Below, one piece after another: positions 1-9,691 of a stretch of 15,640 nucleotides of DNA. This DNA is from an uncultured Planctomycetaceae bacterium (lineage in GTDB: Bacteria > Planctomycetota > Planctomycetia > Planctomycetales > Planctomycetaceae). Numbering within the stretch: position 1 is the first letter of the stretch; each line of letters begins with the position of its first letter. The stretch spans positions 1-15,640 of the forward strand of contig CAIXQV010000162.1 of assembly GCA_903921605.1 (NCBI GenBank). Reading direction: 5' to 3'. Below the pieces are notes generated by a model that saw only the letters and a program-made list of their open reading frames with translations, had not been told where the DNA came from and did no database searches. The position numbers were made by a program, and so were the translations under genes.

Positions 1-648
1 ATTTGCTTTCCCTGGTTCGGGCCGCATGCTTCTGATTCATCCGCGCCGGCTCACGGTTTCGCGCGAACTGCGATGTGGGAAGTGGCTGAAGCTAGGCCTA
101 CAGCAGAAGGCGGGATCTCACTGACTTTGCAGACCGGCATCGATCCCTTCACCGTGCGCTTTACTGTTGAGTTTGGCTCTGTGCTGCGAATGACTCTGGC
201 CACAGAACTACCGCCAGGTGTCAGCACAAGTCACAGGTTTGAGGATGCTCTGCACACTTATTTCAGCGTGTCTGACGTTCGCAACATTTCAATCACGGGC
301 CTTGAACAGAGTCGTTACATCGACAAAGTCGATGGTGCTGCGGAGAAGCCAGCCACGGGGACTGCGATTGAATTCACGGGAGAAACCGATCGAGTCTATC
401 TCAAGACCGATTCCGAGTGTCACCTGCATGACCCGGGTCGCAATCGTACGATCGCCGTTTCAAAGTCTGGTTCGCAGTCGACTGTCGTCTGGAATCCATG
501 GGTCGCCAAGAGTGCTCGCATGCCGGACTTCGGCGATCATGAGTGGCCAGAAATGGTCTGCATCGAAACCGCTAATATTGGCGTTAACGCGGTCGAACTT
601 GCGCCGAAGTCAATTCATTCAACGACTGTCGTGATTCGGGTGCTATAA
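1..648 (+). CDS. yeaD: D-hexose-6-phosphate mutarotase (YeaD type), 5' end missing
   Basis: The frame is open from base 1 and ends at TAA; 215 residues are present of a family that is usually about 270-300, so the N-terminal quarter lies outside the window. The first residues read CFPWFGP, followed by HGFAR (His18 of the fragment), the conserved entry motifs of galactose-mutarotase-like hexose-6-phosphate epimerases. The second conserved histidine is in LHTYFSV (His85). The catalytic-type glutamate sits in MVCIETANIG (Glu189), after the WNPW motif that is also typical of the family. The enzyme interconverts alpha and beta anomers of phosphorylated hexoses in the cytoplasm; this is known for the family. 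An ATG at base 73 lies inside the conserved domain and is not the true start. The gene converges on the sensor kinase with a 37-base gap and no visible terminator. Confidence 0.9.
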   Translation: MCFPWFGPHASDSSAPAHGFARTAMWEVAEARPTAEGGISLTLQTGIDPFTVRFTVEFGSVLRMTLATELPPGVSTSHRFEDALHTYFSVSDVRNISITGLEQSRYIDKVDGAAEKPATGTAIEFTGETDRVYLKTDSECHLHDPGRNRTIAVSKSGSQSTVVWNPWVAKSARMPDFGDHEWPEMVCIETANIGVNAVELAPKSIHSTTVVIRVL

Positions 649-685
649 CGTACCTAAGCCGTATCCTGATCTGTCGTTCCTGTGC

Positions 686-3600
686 TCAGGATGTTCGGCA
701 GGCAGCATCAAGGACTTCCCGGGCTTTCCGGGCGAGGGCCAGCGGAGTGAATGGTTTTTGCAGGAAGCCTACTCTCGCCCCATCCTGAGGCACTCGGTCT
801 TTCGTATAACCACTGATGTAAAGAACCGGGATGTCAGCTCGCAGCACATGGATAGCTTCCACCAGTTCACGCCCTCCCATTCTGGGCATAACGACATCGG
901 TAATCAGCAGGTCAACCTGAGCAATCAGTGGTTTCGCGAGCGCAATGGCACTGGCCGCCGAATTGGCCGCAAGCACCTTGAATCCGGCATTCTCCAGCGC
1001 GATCAAGGAAATCGTTCGGACAGCGTCATCGTCTTCCACCAATAGAAGGGTCTCAGTCCCTCGACCATCCACGGGGCGAGGTCCGGGAGTGGAAACCTCT
1101 TCTCCGGCAGCTGCCACCGGAAAATAGAGCGTCATCGTTGTGCCTTGTCCCGGAGTACTGTCGACGAAAACACTACCTCCGAATTGGCTGACGATTCCGT
1201 GAACAACCGACAGCCCCAGACCGGTTCCCTTACCCACTTCCTTGGTTGTAAAAAATGGTTCAAAGATCCGCGCCGTGATATCCTTCGTCATGCCTTCACC
1301 CGTATCGATGACCCGCAGGCAGGAATAGTTTCCGGGGCTCACGTCGATTTCGTCGGAATGAGGCCCCTCTGTGACCACCGTCACGTGGTCCGTTTCAATA
1401 AACAGACGTCCTCCGTGTGGCATCGCGTCACGGGAATTCACAGCAAGGTTCAGCAAGACCTGCTCCAGTTTTCCCTGATCACCTACAATCGGCGGCAAGT
1501 TCTCACACTCTCGTATGATCAACTGGATATCTTCTCCGATCAGACGCTTCAGCATTCTGCCCGTTGATTCAACGATCTGATTCAAATTCAGAATTCGCGG
1601 AGCCACCAATGATCGGCAGCTAAAGGCCAGAAGTTGTGACGTAAGTTCGGCCGCACGCTCACCGGAGCGACGTATTTCCGCCACGGGATCACGGAACGGT
1701 TCGTCAAGGGTGAAGTCCATTAACAGCATTTCTGAGTAACCATTGATGACCGTCAGCAGGTTGTTGAAGTCGTGGGCCACACCGCCGGCCAGACGCCCAA
1801 TCGCTTCCATTTTTTGCGACTGCTGGAATTGCTCGGCAAGGTGACGCGATTCGGTCACATCACGACCGAAGCCATAAAATGCGTTTTCACTCAGCACAGG
1901 AATAATGTTCCATGACAGCCAGTGCCATTCCCCTTTTTGATCTCGAAAACGATGGACAAAGTCTGTGACCGACTGGCCTGATATGACCTGCTGAAACTGT
2001 CGCAGTGTCTGTTCTCGGTCATCGGGATGAACAAAATCGATCCACGGCTGCTGTTGCAGTACTTCTTCCGTCCACAGAAGGATACGGCCCCAGGCAGGGT
2101 TGGCCTGCAGAAGGCTTCCATTGAGGTCTCCGATGCAAAGCAAGTCGGGCGACTGATTCCAGAGTCGGTCGCGTTGTTCTTCGGTTTGTTTTCGCAGCGT
2201 GACATCGCGCATGACTGCGCAGTTGTATTCGCGGCCTTCATACTGCAGGTAATTGACGGTCACTTCGGTGAAAATGATTTTCCCCTGCTTCGTGACATGC
2301 TCCGAGTCGAACGTAAAAGACCCGCGTTGTTTGACGTCTTCCCAGTGAACAGACCATTGCTCCGACGGGAAGTTGTGATCGATCTCCGGAACCGTCCGCC
2401 CGACCAGTTCATGGCGTTCATAGCCGAGTGTTCGACAGGCAGCCTCATTAACGTATAGGATCTCGCCGTCAGGGTTAACCCAAAAGACCGAATCCACCGC
2501 GCGATCGACGGTGAACTGTGTGAGCTGAAGGGCGCGTTCCGCGCTGCGGCGAGCGGTGACGTCGCGGAAACTCCAGACTCGTCCCACCGGCTGACCATCA
2601 ATTCGCTGCGGCTGCGAGTATCGCTCGACGACACGACCGTCCCGGAACTCCATCACATCAAAAGTAGCAACATCAGGAGTGGCATAGATCTCTGTGACGC
2701 GCTGGACGAAAGTCTCCGGATCTTTCAACTGCTGCAAAACCTGCTGCATGCCATCATGTTCATTGAATCCGGCCACCAAATCTTCATGCCGGCCTTCCTG
2801 AATCAACTGCGGCGGCATCCCCCACGTAAGAAGGAACTGATGATTAAAATCGAGGATACGTCCTTCCAGATCGACAACAAGAATACCGTCGGCCGTTGAT
2901 TCCAGCGTCGCCAGCATTCGAGATACCGTTTGCTGCATTTGCAGCTCCGATTCCTTGCGACTGGTAATGTCGTGAGCCGTCCCGATCACCTGACTGACTT
3001 TTCCTTCGGGTGTTCGTTCCAGAATGGTGTCTCGTCCGGCAATCCATCGCCATCGACCCTCGGAATCCCGAAGGCGATATTCGGACTCCAGAATGACTCC
3101 GTCCTGCACATTCTCCCAGCGAGAGAGCAGCTGAAAGAGTCGCTGCCGATCGTCCGGGTGAACCAACGCTGAAATGTTCTCCCAGCCCCAGGTCAGCAAG
3201 ATGTCGGTGTACCCGAGATGACGCAGAAGCTGGTAGTTGGAATAGAGTATCCGCCGCTGAATAACGTCAAACACGTAAACCGTCAGCGGTGAAGCCTGTG
3301 ACATCGCGGAGACCAGTCGCTGACTGGATTCCAGATCTGCAGCCGCACGTTTTTGTTCCGTAACATCCTGACAGGCGCCAATGATCTTCGCCGGCGCACC
3401 GCTTTCATCCATCAGCACCTTGCCAACACTCGCCAGTGTTCGCTCGGTTCCATCCGTCCTCCGAATTCTTTCTTCGGTACGATAGCCTGCACCTGTCCTG
3501 GACGCCGCTTGAATAGCGCCTTCGACCTGACTCTGATCTTCAGGATGAACGTGCGACAGAAAGCGATCCAGAGTCACTTCGCACTCACCTGGCTCGTATC

Positions 3601-5026
3601 CGAGAATGCGGTAAAGCTCGTCAGACCATGTCAGCCGATTCGACCGAATCTCCCACTCGAACGATCCCAGATGCGAAAGCGACTGACTCTCCTGCAGCAG
3701 GGCCTGCTGATGCCGCAGTTTTTCTTCTGACTGTTGTCGTTCCGTAATGTCACGGACAGTCGCAACGGAAAGACGATTCTCATTCTGGCTGAAGGGACTG
3801 ATTCGCAGTTCCACCGGAAACTCAGATCCGTTTTTGTGACGATATCGACTCTCCAGCGTCACACTTTCTCCACGATCCATCGTCGCTCTGACCTCTTGAA
3901 TCCGTTCCGGAGTTGCCCCTGTGTCAAATAGTAACGGGGTCGCACCGATCAGTTCCTCACGGGAGTAGCCCAGTTGCTGACAAGCACGGTCGTTGACATC
4001 CAGAATCTCGCCGCCACGCTGGAGGAGAAAAAATGCGTCTGCCGTATTGTTGATGAACGTCTTCAGCCTCGCTTCGTTTTCAAGGATCCGTCGCTGGTTC
4101 CGATAGTGGTCAATCGCGAGGCCGGAAAGGTGCTCGATCCGTTTGATCGCATCATCCAGCCGGACATTCAGAACTCCAGGTTCTCTGGCGTACAACGCGA
4201 AAGTTCCGAGGATCTCTGTTTCCTGTCCGTTGTAGCTGCGAATCGGCATGGACCAGCAGGATCTCAGACCGAACTGTGCGGCCAGTTCTCGGAAATCGTC
4301 CCACAGAGGATCCGTTTCAATATCATGAACACGGACAGGTTCTCCGCGAAAAACGGCCGTTCCGCAGGAGCCGGCTTTTGGTCCGGCCTGAATTCCATCG
4401 ATCGCTTTGTTGTAGGCGTCCGGAAGACTTCGCCCGGAACCCACTCGAAGAGTTTTCCCGTCGGGCTCCAGCAGCAGGAACGAACCCAGGACTCCGGGGC
4501 ATTCCGCTTCAATCAGCGCGACCAGTTCGTCCAGAACTTCATTCAGCGGGCGTCCTTGTGCAACATGTTCAAGGAGCAGTTGCTGCTTCTTAAGAGACCA
4601 TTCAAATTGTCGTTGAGCAGTAATGTTGCGAGCAAATCCCACAACACCCACAATTTCTCCTGTTGAATCCCGGAAAGGTGACTTCCGGACCTCATATGTC
4701 CACCGAATGCTCGCCGAGGTGACGATTCTCTCTCGATGAATCACGATGTCGTCACGAACAATCGCCTGATCCTCAGCGAAGATTTCGGCCGATTCTTCAG
4801 AAGGGAAGAAGCGATCGTCCCGCCTGCCGATGACATCACACAGCGGATGGCCGAGAATCTTCAGAGCAGCGGCATTCGCATACAGATACTTTCCCTGACG
4901 ATCTTTCACGAAGACTGCGTCTGGTGAGTTTTCAGCAGCGGCCCGCAGCACATCAGCGGAGAAACCGGGGTCTGCCAGACACTTCAAGGATTCGTTCTGA
5001 TCCGGCATCATTGCACCTTCACTCAT
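686..5026 (-). CDS. Soluble multi-PAS/GAF hybrid sensor histidine kinase with C-terminal receiver
   Basis: This 1446-residue protein is a hybrid two-component kinase. Approximate domain order: PAS 25-140, GAF 150-310, then six further PAS/PAC units near 320-430, 445-560, 570-690, 700-825, 835-945 and 950-1060. Several PAS units end in the usual PAC signature (RDIT, QDVT, HDIT, RDVT). Next comes a HisKA domain with the phosphoacceptor in VAHDFNNLL (His1085). The ATPase domain has an N-box with [10 protein letters not shown]1 box DTGEGM and G2 box GKGTGLGL. The receiver has acidic EDDD near 1331-1334, phosphoacceptor Asp1377 (LITDVVMP) and Lys1424 (LQKPF). There is no signal peptide or membrane segment, so it should sense cytoplasmic signals; the ligands are unknown. 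No DNA-binding output is fused and no partner regulator or Hpt gene is visible. I chose ATG 5026; a TTG two codons upstream is possible. ATGs at 5011 and 5008 have an AAGG just upstream (about 4 and 7 bases) and are real alternatives. Confidence 0.93.
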   Translation of the reverse strand: MSEGAMMPDQNESLKCLADPGFSADVLRAAAENSPDAVFVKDRQGKYLYANAAALKILGHPLCDVIGRRDDRFFPSEESAEIFAEDQAIVRDDIVIHRERIVTSASIRWTYEVRKSPFRDSTGEIVGVVGFARNITAQRQFEWSLKKQQLLLEHVAQGRPLNEVLDELVALIEAECPGVLGSFLLLEPDGKTLRVGSGRSLPDAYNKAIDGIQAGPKAGSCGTAVFRGEPVRVHDIETDPLWDDFRELAAQFGLRSCWSMPIRSYNGQETEILGTFALYAREPGVLNVRLDDAIKRIEHLSGLAIDHYRNQRRILENEARLKTFINNTADAFFLLQRGGEILDVNDRACQQLGYSREELIGATPLLFDTGATPERIQEVRATMDRGESVTLESRYRHKNGSEFPVELRISPFSQNENRLSVATVRDITERQQSEEKLRHQQALLQESQSLSHLGSFEWEIRSNRLTWSDELYRILGYEPGECEVTLDRFLSHVHPEDQSQVEGAIQAASRTGAGYRTEERIRRTDGTERTLASVGKVLMDESGAPAKIIGACQDVTEQKRAAADLESSQRLVSAMSQASPLTVYVFDVIQRRILYSNYQLLRHLGYTDILLTWGWENISALVHPDDRQRLFQLLSRWENVQDGVILESEYRLRDSEGRWRWIAGRDTILERTPEGKVSQVIGTAHDITSRKESELQMQQTVSRMLATLESTADGILVVDLEGRILDFNHQFLLTWGMPPQLIQEGRHEDLVAGFNEHDGMQQVLQQLKDPETFVQRVTEIYATPDVATFDVMEFRDGRVVERYSQPQRIDGQPVGRVWSFRDVTARRSAERALQLTQFTVDRAVDSVFWVNPDGEILYVNEAACRTLGYERHELVGRTVPEIDHNFPSEQWSVHWEDVKQRGSFTFDSEHVTKQGKIIFTEVTVNYLQYEGREYNCAVMRDVTLRKQTEEQRDRLWNQSPDLLCIGDLNGSLLQANPAWGRILLWTEEVLQQQPWIDFVHPDDREQTLRQFQQVISGQSVTDFVHRFRDQKGEWHWLSWNIIPVLSENAFYGFGRDVTESRHLAEQFQQSQKMEAIGRLAGGVAHDFNNLLTVINGYSEMLLMDFTLDEPFRDPVAEIRRSGERAAELTSQLLAFSCRSLVAPRILNLNQIVESTGRMLKRLIGEDIQLIIRECENLPPIVGDQGKLEQVLLNLAVNSRDAMPHGGRLFIETDHVTVVTEGPHSDEIDVSPGNYSCLRVIDTGEGMTKDITARIFEPFFTTKEVGKGTGLGLSVVHGIVSQFGGSVFVDSTPGQGTTMTLYFPVAAAGEEVSTPGPRPVDGRGTETLLLVEDDDAVRTISLIALENAGFKVLAANSAASAIALAKPLIAQVDLLITDVVMPRMGGRELVEAIHVLRADIPVLYISGYTKDRVPQDGARVGFLQKPFTPLALARKAREVLDAACRTS

Positions 5027-5390
5027 AGCCAAGCTGCAGCAGAGATGCTTTTGGGCTGTGGCTGATGAGTCTCAAAACCGTTTCAACACCGCAAGAAGAG
5101 GCGATTCGGTCGTCCTCAGAGACCCGTCTGTTCGAAGAATGCGGGCCCCACAAAGCCCGACCTTCGGCAACAGAATCGTCGAATATCTCAAAGCATTCCC
5201 TGGGTGTGCGTCTTGAAGTCCTCTATATGTTAACAGCCGAAAACGGCGCGCGAAGTCGATAGTGATTTCCACGATGTTTTGTCGACTGTTTCATACGGTC
5301 CAGTCAACTCCTGGAAAAGAGGACTCGACAAGCTCGGGGATCATGCTTCGTTTTTCCGCTGTATTAAACCGGAAGTCAAAAGCTCAATAA
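5027..5390. other. Intergenic region upstream of the sensor kinase
   Basis: About 360 bases between the kinase start and the fae terminator. Short frames of about 65 codons exist on both strands, but they overlap each other, lack a convincing ribosome binding site and resemble nothing I recognise. On the minus strand an AT-rich TTAACATATAGA stretch near 5225-5236 could be part of a kinase promoter, but I see no matching -35 element. The length leaves room for a kinase promoter and leader; I can support no specific site. Confidence 0.4.
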
Positions 5391-5391
5391 A

Positions 5392-5426
5392 AAAGCGGCC
5401 GTGTGGTCACCCAGCACGGCCGCTTT
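5392..5426 (-). terminator. Intrinsic terminator of fae
   Basis: A perfect 12-base-pair stem (AAAGCGGCCGTG at 5392-5403, CACGGCCGCTTT at 5415-5426) encloses an 11-base loop. Read on the minus strand, the stem is followed by a T-rich run (TTTTTATT), the classic rho-independent layout. It lies about 50 bases past the fae stop codon, so fae is probably transcribed as a single-gene unit insulated from the sensor kinase downstream. Confidence 0.9.
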
Positions 5427-5474
5427 GAATTCAGAGCTTCGCAGAGAAATCTCCGCGTCTGCCACGACGGCAAA

Positions 5475-5972
5475 TTAGCCCTTGTAGAACGGATGAGCGG
5501 CTGTATCGCGCTGAGCGATTACATCGTCAACTGATGGCTCGTTCTTCATTGCTCGCTCGATAGACAGCTTGGTCGCTTCGTAGTTGTACTGATAGATCTT
5601 CTTGTCGTCAGCAGCTTCCCAGTGAATGAAAACGCCGCAAACGATGCAGAGCTTCTCGACCTGATCCTTTGGGATTGCTCCGGACTTAACACAGTCCGTA
5701 ACAGCGTCAGCAACAGCCTTCTGAGCTGGGCCGAACATCTGAACCGCCTGGCGAGCACCCTTGATCGTGACCTTGGTGATCATCACGGTGGATGGCTTTA
5801 CAGCCAGGTTCGGAGTCGCAACGGCCAGCAGATTGCTGTGGCCCATCTTCTGGTCAGCGAGAGCGTTTGCGAATGCAACGCCTACCGGACCGCTCTTGTC
5901 ACCAATCAGCAGGTCGATGTGTGAAACTTCATTACCTTCACCGACGAGTGCTTCACCTACAAACATTGACAT
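5475..5972 (-). CDS. fae: Formaldehyde-activating enzyme (5,6,7,8-tetrahydromethanopterin hydro-lyase)
   Basis: Fae catalyses condensation of formaldehyde with tetrahydromethanopterin to methylene-H4MPT, the entry step of the H4MPT-linked oxidation/detoxification pathway. The protein is 165 residues, full family length. It carries the strongly conserved segments [17 protein letters not shown] (catalytic-type His18), [37 protein letters not shown] and [13 protein letters not shown], and ends in HPF. These match the methylotroph enzyme closely. There is no signal peptide, so it is cytoplasmic. The start at 5972 is supported by AAAGGA eight bases upstream. It stands alone between its own terminator and a divergent ATP-grasp gene. 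Fae paralogues of other function exist (Fae-like and Fae-Hps fusions), but the near-complete motif conservation favours true Fae. Confidence 0.96.
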   Translation of the reverse strand: MSMFVGEALVGEGNEVSHIDLLIGDKSGPVGVAFANALADQKMGHSNLLAVATPNLAVKPSTVMITKVTIKGARQAVQMFGPAQKAVADAVTDCVKSGAIPKDQVEKLCIVCGVFIHWEAADDKKIYQYNYEATKLSIERAMKNEPSVDDVIAQRDTAAHPFYKG

Positions 5973-5980
5973 TCCATACT

Positions 5981-5986
5981 TCCTTT
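5981..5986 (-). promoter_or_regulatory. Ribosome binding site of fae
   Basis: On the minus strand AAAGGA lies eight bases before the ATG at 5972 and selects that codon over the out-of-frame ATG at 5977. Confidence 0.7.
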
Positions 5987-6119
5987 ACAAAAACCAGTCA
6001 AACCAGAAAACAGCGACCGCAGACAGATTTGAAGTGCCTTCATTCTCCCGGTCATCGGGGCACGTCGGCCACAAAGAACGATGATTGAAAACACTTCCGA
6101 GCCACACTTTGCAGTTGTC

Positions 6120-6149
6120 TGCGGAAGCAGAACCGTGCCTGCTTCTGCA
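6120..6149. repeat. Inverted repeat in the divergent fae / ATP-grasp intergenic region
   Basis: TGCGGAAGCAG (6120-6130) faces CTGCTTCTGCA (6139-6149) across an 8-base loop. This is an 11-pair stem in which one pair is a G-T. It lies near the middle of the roughly 300-base gap between fae (-) and the ATP-grasp gene (+), and no other gene is visible there. It could be an operator or a leader hairpin of either transcript; there is no T-run to make it a terminator. Confidence 0.5.
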
Positions 6150-6271
6150 ATGAGGTGCCTGTGTTGTGGACAAGGTCGCATGAAAAAGTGAACAATACAC
6201 ATCTCGAGGCCCTGCCAGTCGACAATCAGGCCCCTCTGTAACTGTTCATTCTTTGATCAGGATTGCGACTT

Positions 6272-7633
6272 TTGGCCTCATCTTCAACTGACCTGAAGCC
6301 GGAGTCCTCAACTTCGCCCGAACAAGAGCATTCTGGCGGATTTCGGACGGTCCGATCGGTCATTTTGTGTGGAGCCAGCGTCCGCAGTCTGGCTCAATCC
6401 GCGATTGCCGCCGGATTGCATCCCCTCTGTGTTGATTTCTTTGAGGATACCGACCTGACTCGAATCCTCCGTTCCGGACGAGGCCGCTTTATTGACCGAA
6501 TGCGAACTTTTGAGGAACTTCCGGACATCATTCGTAAAATTCGCAGCAACATCCCCCTGCTCTGGGCCGGCGGGCTCGAAAACCACACCTGTGTTCTTCG
6601 TTCTATCATGGCTCGCCGACCCGTGATTGGACCAGACCTGGAAATCGTCGACCGAATCCGTCAACCACACAATATCGTGCGGTGGTTTTCAGAGGCGGGA
6701 CTGAGTGTTCCTCGACTCGCCTCGGTCGATAATGCAAATGCCGACTGCCACTGGCTGAGAAAACCGAAGTCCGGTTCGGGAGGACTCGGAATCCGGTCCG
6801 TGCATCCACAGAGTGCACTGCCGGACAGTATTCAGAAGAAGACGACCTCGGAGGAATTCCTGCAGGAATACATCGACGGTGTTCCGATGTCGGCGGTCTT
6901 TTGCTCCGATCACAGCGGCCTGAGTTTGCTCGGTACTTCGGTTCAGCTTGTTGGCTGGCCAAGCCTGGGAGCCTCCGACTTTTTGTTCTGCGGAAATGCG
7001 GGTCCGGTCGACCCTGGCGAAGATGTCACCCGACAACTCGTTCTGGCTGCGGAGTCACTTATCACTCACACGGGCCTGAAGGGTGTTTTTGGTGTCGATT
7101 TCGTCCTGCGTCAGGGACAAGCATGGCTTCTTGAAGTGAACCCTCGTCTGACGGCCTCTCACATGCTTTACGAGAACCCGGTCCATCATATCCGCACGGA
7201 ACGAAGTCTGGTTGCCAGACATCTGGCTGCGTACGGCTGGCAACCCGCAGGCGGCACAGCCTGCAGGCGAAAAACGGTCCGTTCTGCCGCGGCAAACAAT
7301 GTCCGCGTGCAGGCTCGCTTCATTCTCTGGGCGAATCAGAACGTCCAGTTTACGGACTCCGTTTGTGATTCAACGCACGAGGCGTGGACTATCGCAGATA
7401 TCCCGCAACCCGGGTCCACCATTCCTGCGGGCTCACCACTCTGCTCTGTTCACGTCGCTGCTGGTTCACAAGACGAGTTGCTGGAACACATCCGTGGCAT
7501 TCAAGCGATGTCACTCGACGGACAAGGTTTCTGCTGGCCAGACATCAGCCAGCAACTGCGCCTTTTGCTGGAGCGTTTTCAACGCAACTGCCAGCGTTCG
7601 CCGAACACATCCGACCAAACGGTCTCTTCCTGA
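6272..7633 (+). CDS. ATP-grasp carboligase-like enzyme, probably C1-cofactor related
   Basis: A 453-residue ATP-grasp protein. A pre-ATP-grasp Rossmann-like half starts near residue 28 (SVILCGASVRSLAQSA). The ATP-binding lysine loop is RKPKSGSGGLG at about 163-173, QEYIDG is near 198-203, and GVFGVDFVL (271-279) plus EVNPRLTAS (288-296) supply the metal-binding acid and asparagine. A C-terminal segment near 375-400 (ADIPQPGSTIPAGSPLCSV) suggests an extra beta domain. The family forms amide or related bonds through acyl-phosphate intermediates. ATP-grasp proteins of this kind occur in the archaeal-like C1 gene sets of methylotrophs and planctomycetes, and with fae adjacent and divergent I infer a role in methanofuran or H4MPT synthesis; the substrate is not shown. 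The TTG at 6272 has AGGA nine bases upstream; the TTG at 6263 directly abuts it. There is no suitable ATG near the N-terminus. The 3' end overlaps the convergent hydrolase by 55 bases. Confidence 0.85.
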   Translation: MASSSTDLKPESSTSPEQEHSGGFRTVRSVILCGASVRSLAQSAIAAGLHPLCVDFFEDTDLTRILRSGRGRFIDRMRTFEELPDIIRKIRSNIPLLWAGGLENHTCVLRSIMARRPVIGPDLEIVDRIRQPHNIVRWFSEAGLSVPRLASVDNANADCHWLRKPKSGSGGLGIRSVHPQSALPDSIQKKTTSEEFLQEYIDGVPMSAVFCSDHSGLSLLGTSVQLVGWPSLGASDFLFCGNAGPVDPGEDVTRQLVLAAESLITHTGLKGVFGVDFVLRQGQAWLLEVNPRLTASHMLYENPVHHIRTERSLVARHLAAYGWQPAGGTACRRKTVRSAAANNVRVQARFILWANQNVQFTDSVCDSTHEAWTIADIPQPGSTIPAGSPLCSVHVAAGSQDELLEHIRGIQAMSLDGQGFCWPDISQQLRLLLERFQRNCQRSPNTSDQTVSS

Positions 7634-9624
7634 AAGCCGCCATCTTTCTGATGCCTAATTTTCTGCACCGCGATATCACCCAGTCGCGGAAATAGCCACG
7701 CATTGGACGATCGGAAGTCCTTGTCGTGAAAAGTATGCCCCGAATTTAAAACGACATACTTCGATCGATTCAGGGGGTTCGGAAAAATCAGGCTCAGCCC
7801 ATGACCTTTGGCGGACCATTCCTGATCACCGACTTTGAACGTCTCCTCTGTCCACTCGATCGGAAGTTGCTCCAGCACACGCTTTAAGATCGCGTTTGAT
7901 CCCGGATCTCCAAACAATACGAGATGATTCTTTGCGATCATGTCCTCCGTCACAGCCGTGTCGTCGACGACGCGAACATCTCCGCGCATCCACTGCGAGA
8001 ATTCACGTTCAAACCGGGACAGTGTCCACTTCGACCAATCTTCAGCCGTCTCATTCCAGGGCGTTGAAGTGCCTCGGACACAAACGAACGAGCTCATAAA
8101 CGCATCGTCAATCGGCCCCTGCAGATTTGGTCGTTTGCGGAGTTCCTGATTGTCCGAGAACGATCGCGAATCGTCGTAGCTGAGCACTTCCCACCCGGAA
8201 CTTCCTTTGACGTAATACACGTCGGGCAGCAAACCATCAGCCGCCTGACGACATTCCAGCGTCGTCCCGTCAATGATCGCGTCTGTGCCAACGTCCCGAA
8301 CGATTCGCAGCGCCATGACATTGCTGGTTGTGACTTCGACATCTCCCGATTCATTAAACTTCGCTTCGACTACGCTGGGCTCATAAACCCGTTCGACTTC
8401 TTCAATCGCCAGCCAGTCGCATTGATTGTACTTCAGGGTATGAGTCGTAAACCGAATCTCTTTCCGCTGGCCAAAACGAGGACGTCCTTTCACTGACTGT
8501 TCGAGATGGTATGCCAGAAATTGTTTCTGGCTCTCCGGGTCGAACGCATGCCCCATCTTGGGACCAACGATCACCTTGATTGGAACGTCCAGCACTTCCG
8601 CAGCCTCCGCCATCGAAGTACTTGCCAGCAACTGCGGATCATTCTCACCGCCGTACGTGCAGACTGGCACATTGAAGGCATTCATGGCGTAGTTAACGCT
8701 GTCATAAATCGCCAGAGTGGCATGCTGAGGATCCGGCAGCCGCTGTTCTGGATTCTCCGGATCCTGTTTCTGGTATCGATAAAAGTCGACGAATCCAGCT
8801 CCTGGACCGACCGACGACCAGATCGACGGATGATGCATTCCCAGATGCCACGCGCCAGCACCTCCCATGGAGAAACCGTGAAGAGTGATACGATCCTCGT
8901 CGATTCGAAAACGTCGCTTCACATCATCCATCGCCTCAAACACGTCCGTCTCACCGGCAAATCGATACGCGTTGTTGCCTCGACCATAGACGTCCAGCTG
9001 AATCCAGTTCTGCTCGGGCTGACCGGCTTCTACCTTCAGCGGCTTGCCATCCATACGATGAATGAAGTTGACCTCGTTCATCTGATCGGCACGGCCATGC
9101 AAGACGACATGAAACGGCCAGCGACGGCCCTCGTTGGGATTCACACCAGCCGGAAGTGTCAACGCGTAAGGCTGCACGGAACCGTCAACCTTGCTGACAT
9201 AGCCACGGATCGTGATACCCGTTTTTAGCACCCAATCCGGCTGACCGCTGGCCAACTGTTCCGCTCGAGTCTTTCCTTTGGCCAGAACGTCTTTGAGCTG
9301 ATCGAGATAGTCGGCCTTCGGAAATTCCTGATACCGCAGCATCCATGTCGCGGCTTTTTCAAATACGGCGACATCAGCCAGCAATGCGGCGCCGTCACGA
9401 GTCCCCAGATCCGGTTTGCTCTTCAAATCCTCGAGGCTCTTCTTGAGTTCATCTCGCGTTGCCGCCAGAGACTGCAAGACCTCGGCCGACGGTGGATCGG
9501 GCGGCGCCGGCTGATCCTTCTTGCCTTTGTTCTGATTCTGTGCCACTGCCGGTTCGGAGCTGAACAGCATTGCCGAAAGTAGAATGGCCAGACCAAACCC
9601 GGAGGATGCGCGCAGCAGAAACAT
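7579..9624 (-). CDS. Exported alpha/beta-hydrolase (prolyl oligopeptidase/esterase-like)
   Basis: 681 residues with a signal peptide (hydrophobic LAILLSAMLFS, likely cleavage after AVA near residue 28), so it is exported. A Lys/Pro-rich linker and a helical region follow (about 30-135). A serine-hydrolase core spans about 150-370: VVLHG (oxyanion-type strand), nucleophile in HGFSMGGAG (Ser252), candidate acid Asp329 in GGENDP and His359 in MGHAF. This order fits peptidase S9 or esterase-type domains. The last 300 residues are probably beta-rich and I do not recognise them. Substrate unknown: ester or peptide hydrolysis outside the cytoplasm is the reasonable limit of the call. The start at ATG 9624 is set by the signal peptide; its ribosome site is weak. 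It follows the CDGSH gene by 67 bases and could share its transcript. Its end overlaps the convergent ATP-grasp gene. Confidence 0.88.
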   Translation of the reverse strand: MFLLRASSGFGLAILLSAMLFSSEPAVAQNQNKGKKDQPAPPDPPSAEVLQSLAATRDELKKSLEDLKSKPDLGTRDGAALLADVAVFEKAATWMLRYQEFPKADYLDQLKDVLAKGKTRAEQLASGQPDWVLKTGITIRGYVSKVDGSVQPYALTLPAGVNPNEGRRWPFHVVLHGRADQMNEVNFIHRMDGKPLKVEAGQPEQNWIQLDVYGRGNNAYRFAGETDVFEAMDDVKRRFRIDEDRITLHGFSMGGAGAWHLGMHHPSIWSSVGPGAGFVDFYRYQKQDPENPEQRLPDPQHATLAIYDSVNYAMNAFNVPVCTYGGENDPQLLASTSMAEAAEVLDVPIKVIVGPKMGHAFDPESQKQFLAYHLEQSVKGRPRFGQRKEIRFTTHTLKYNQCDWLAIEEVERVYEPSVVEAKFNESGDVEVTTSNVMALRIVRDVGTDAIIDGTTLECRQAADGLLPDVYYVKGSSGWEVLSYDDSRSFSDNQELRKRPNLQGPIDDAFMSSFVCVRGTSTPWNETAEDWSKWTLSRFEREFSQWMRGDVRVVDDTAVTEDMIAKNHLVLFGDPGSNAILKRVLEQLPIEWTEETFKVGDQEWSAKGHGLSLIFPNPLNRSKYVVLNSGHTFHDKDFRSSNAWLFPRLGDIAVQKIRHQKDGGFQEETVWSDVFGERWQLR

Positions 9625-9691
9625 TGACGATCCACATTCAGAAAGAGCGTAGAGGTGGGATTTTTACCGAGCCATCGACTTCTCAGCGGTT

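Noticed and set aside
3974..4666. Plus-strand open frame of 230 codons inside the sensor kinase
   Set aside because: It lies wholly opposite strongly conserved GAF/PAS coding sequence and its translation resembles no family; it is a shadow of the kinase's codon use.
5065..5272. Overlapping frames of about 65 codons on both strands between the kinase and fae
   Set aside because: They mirror each other, have no ribosome binding site and no family resemblance.
8506..9228. Plus-strand open frame of 240 codons opposite the exported hydrolase
   Set aside because: Antisense to the conserved catalytic domain, including the Ser252 elbow; no ribosome site or recognisable motif.
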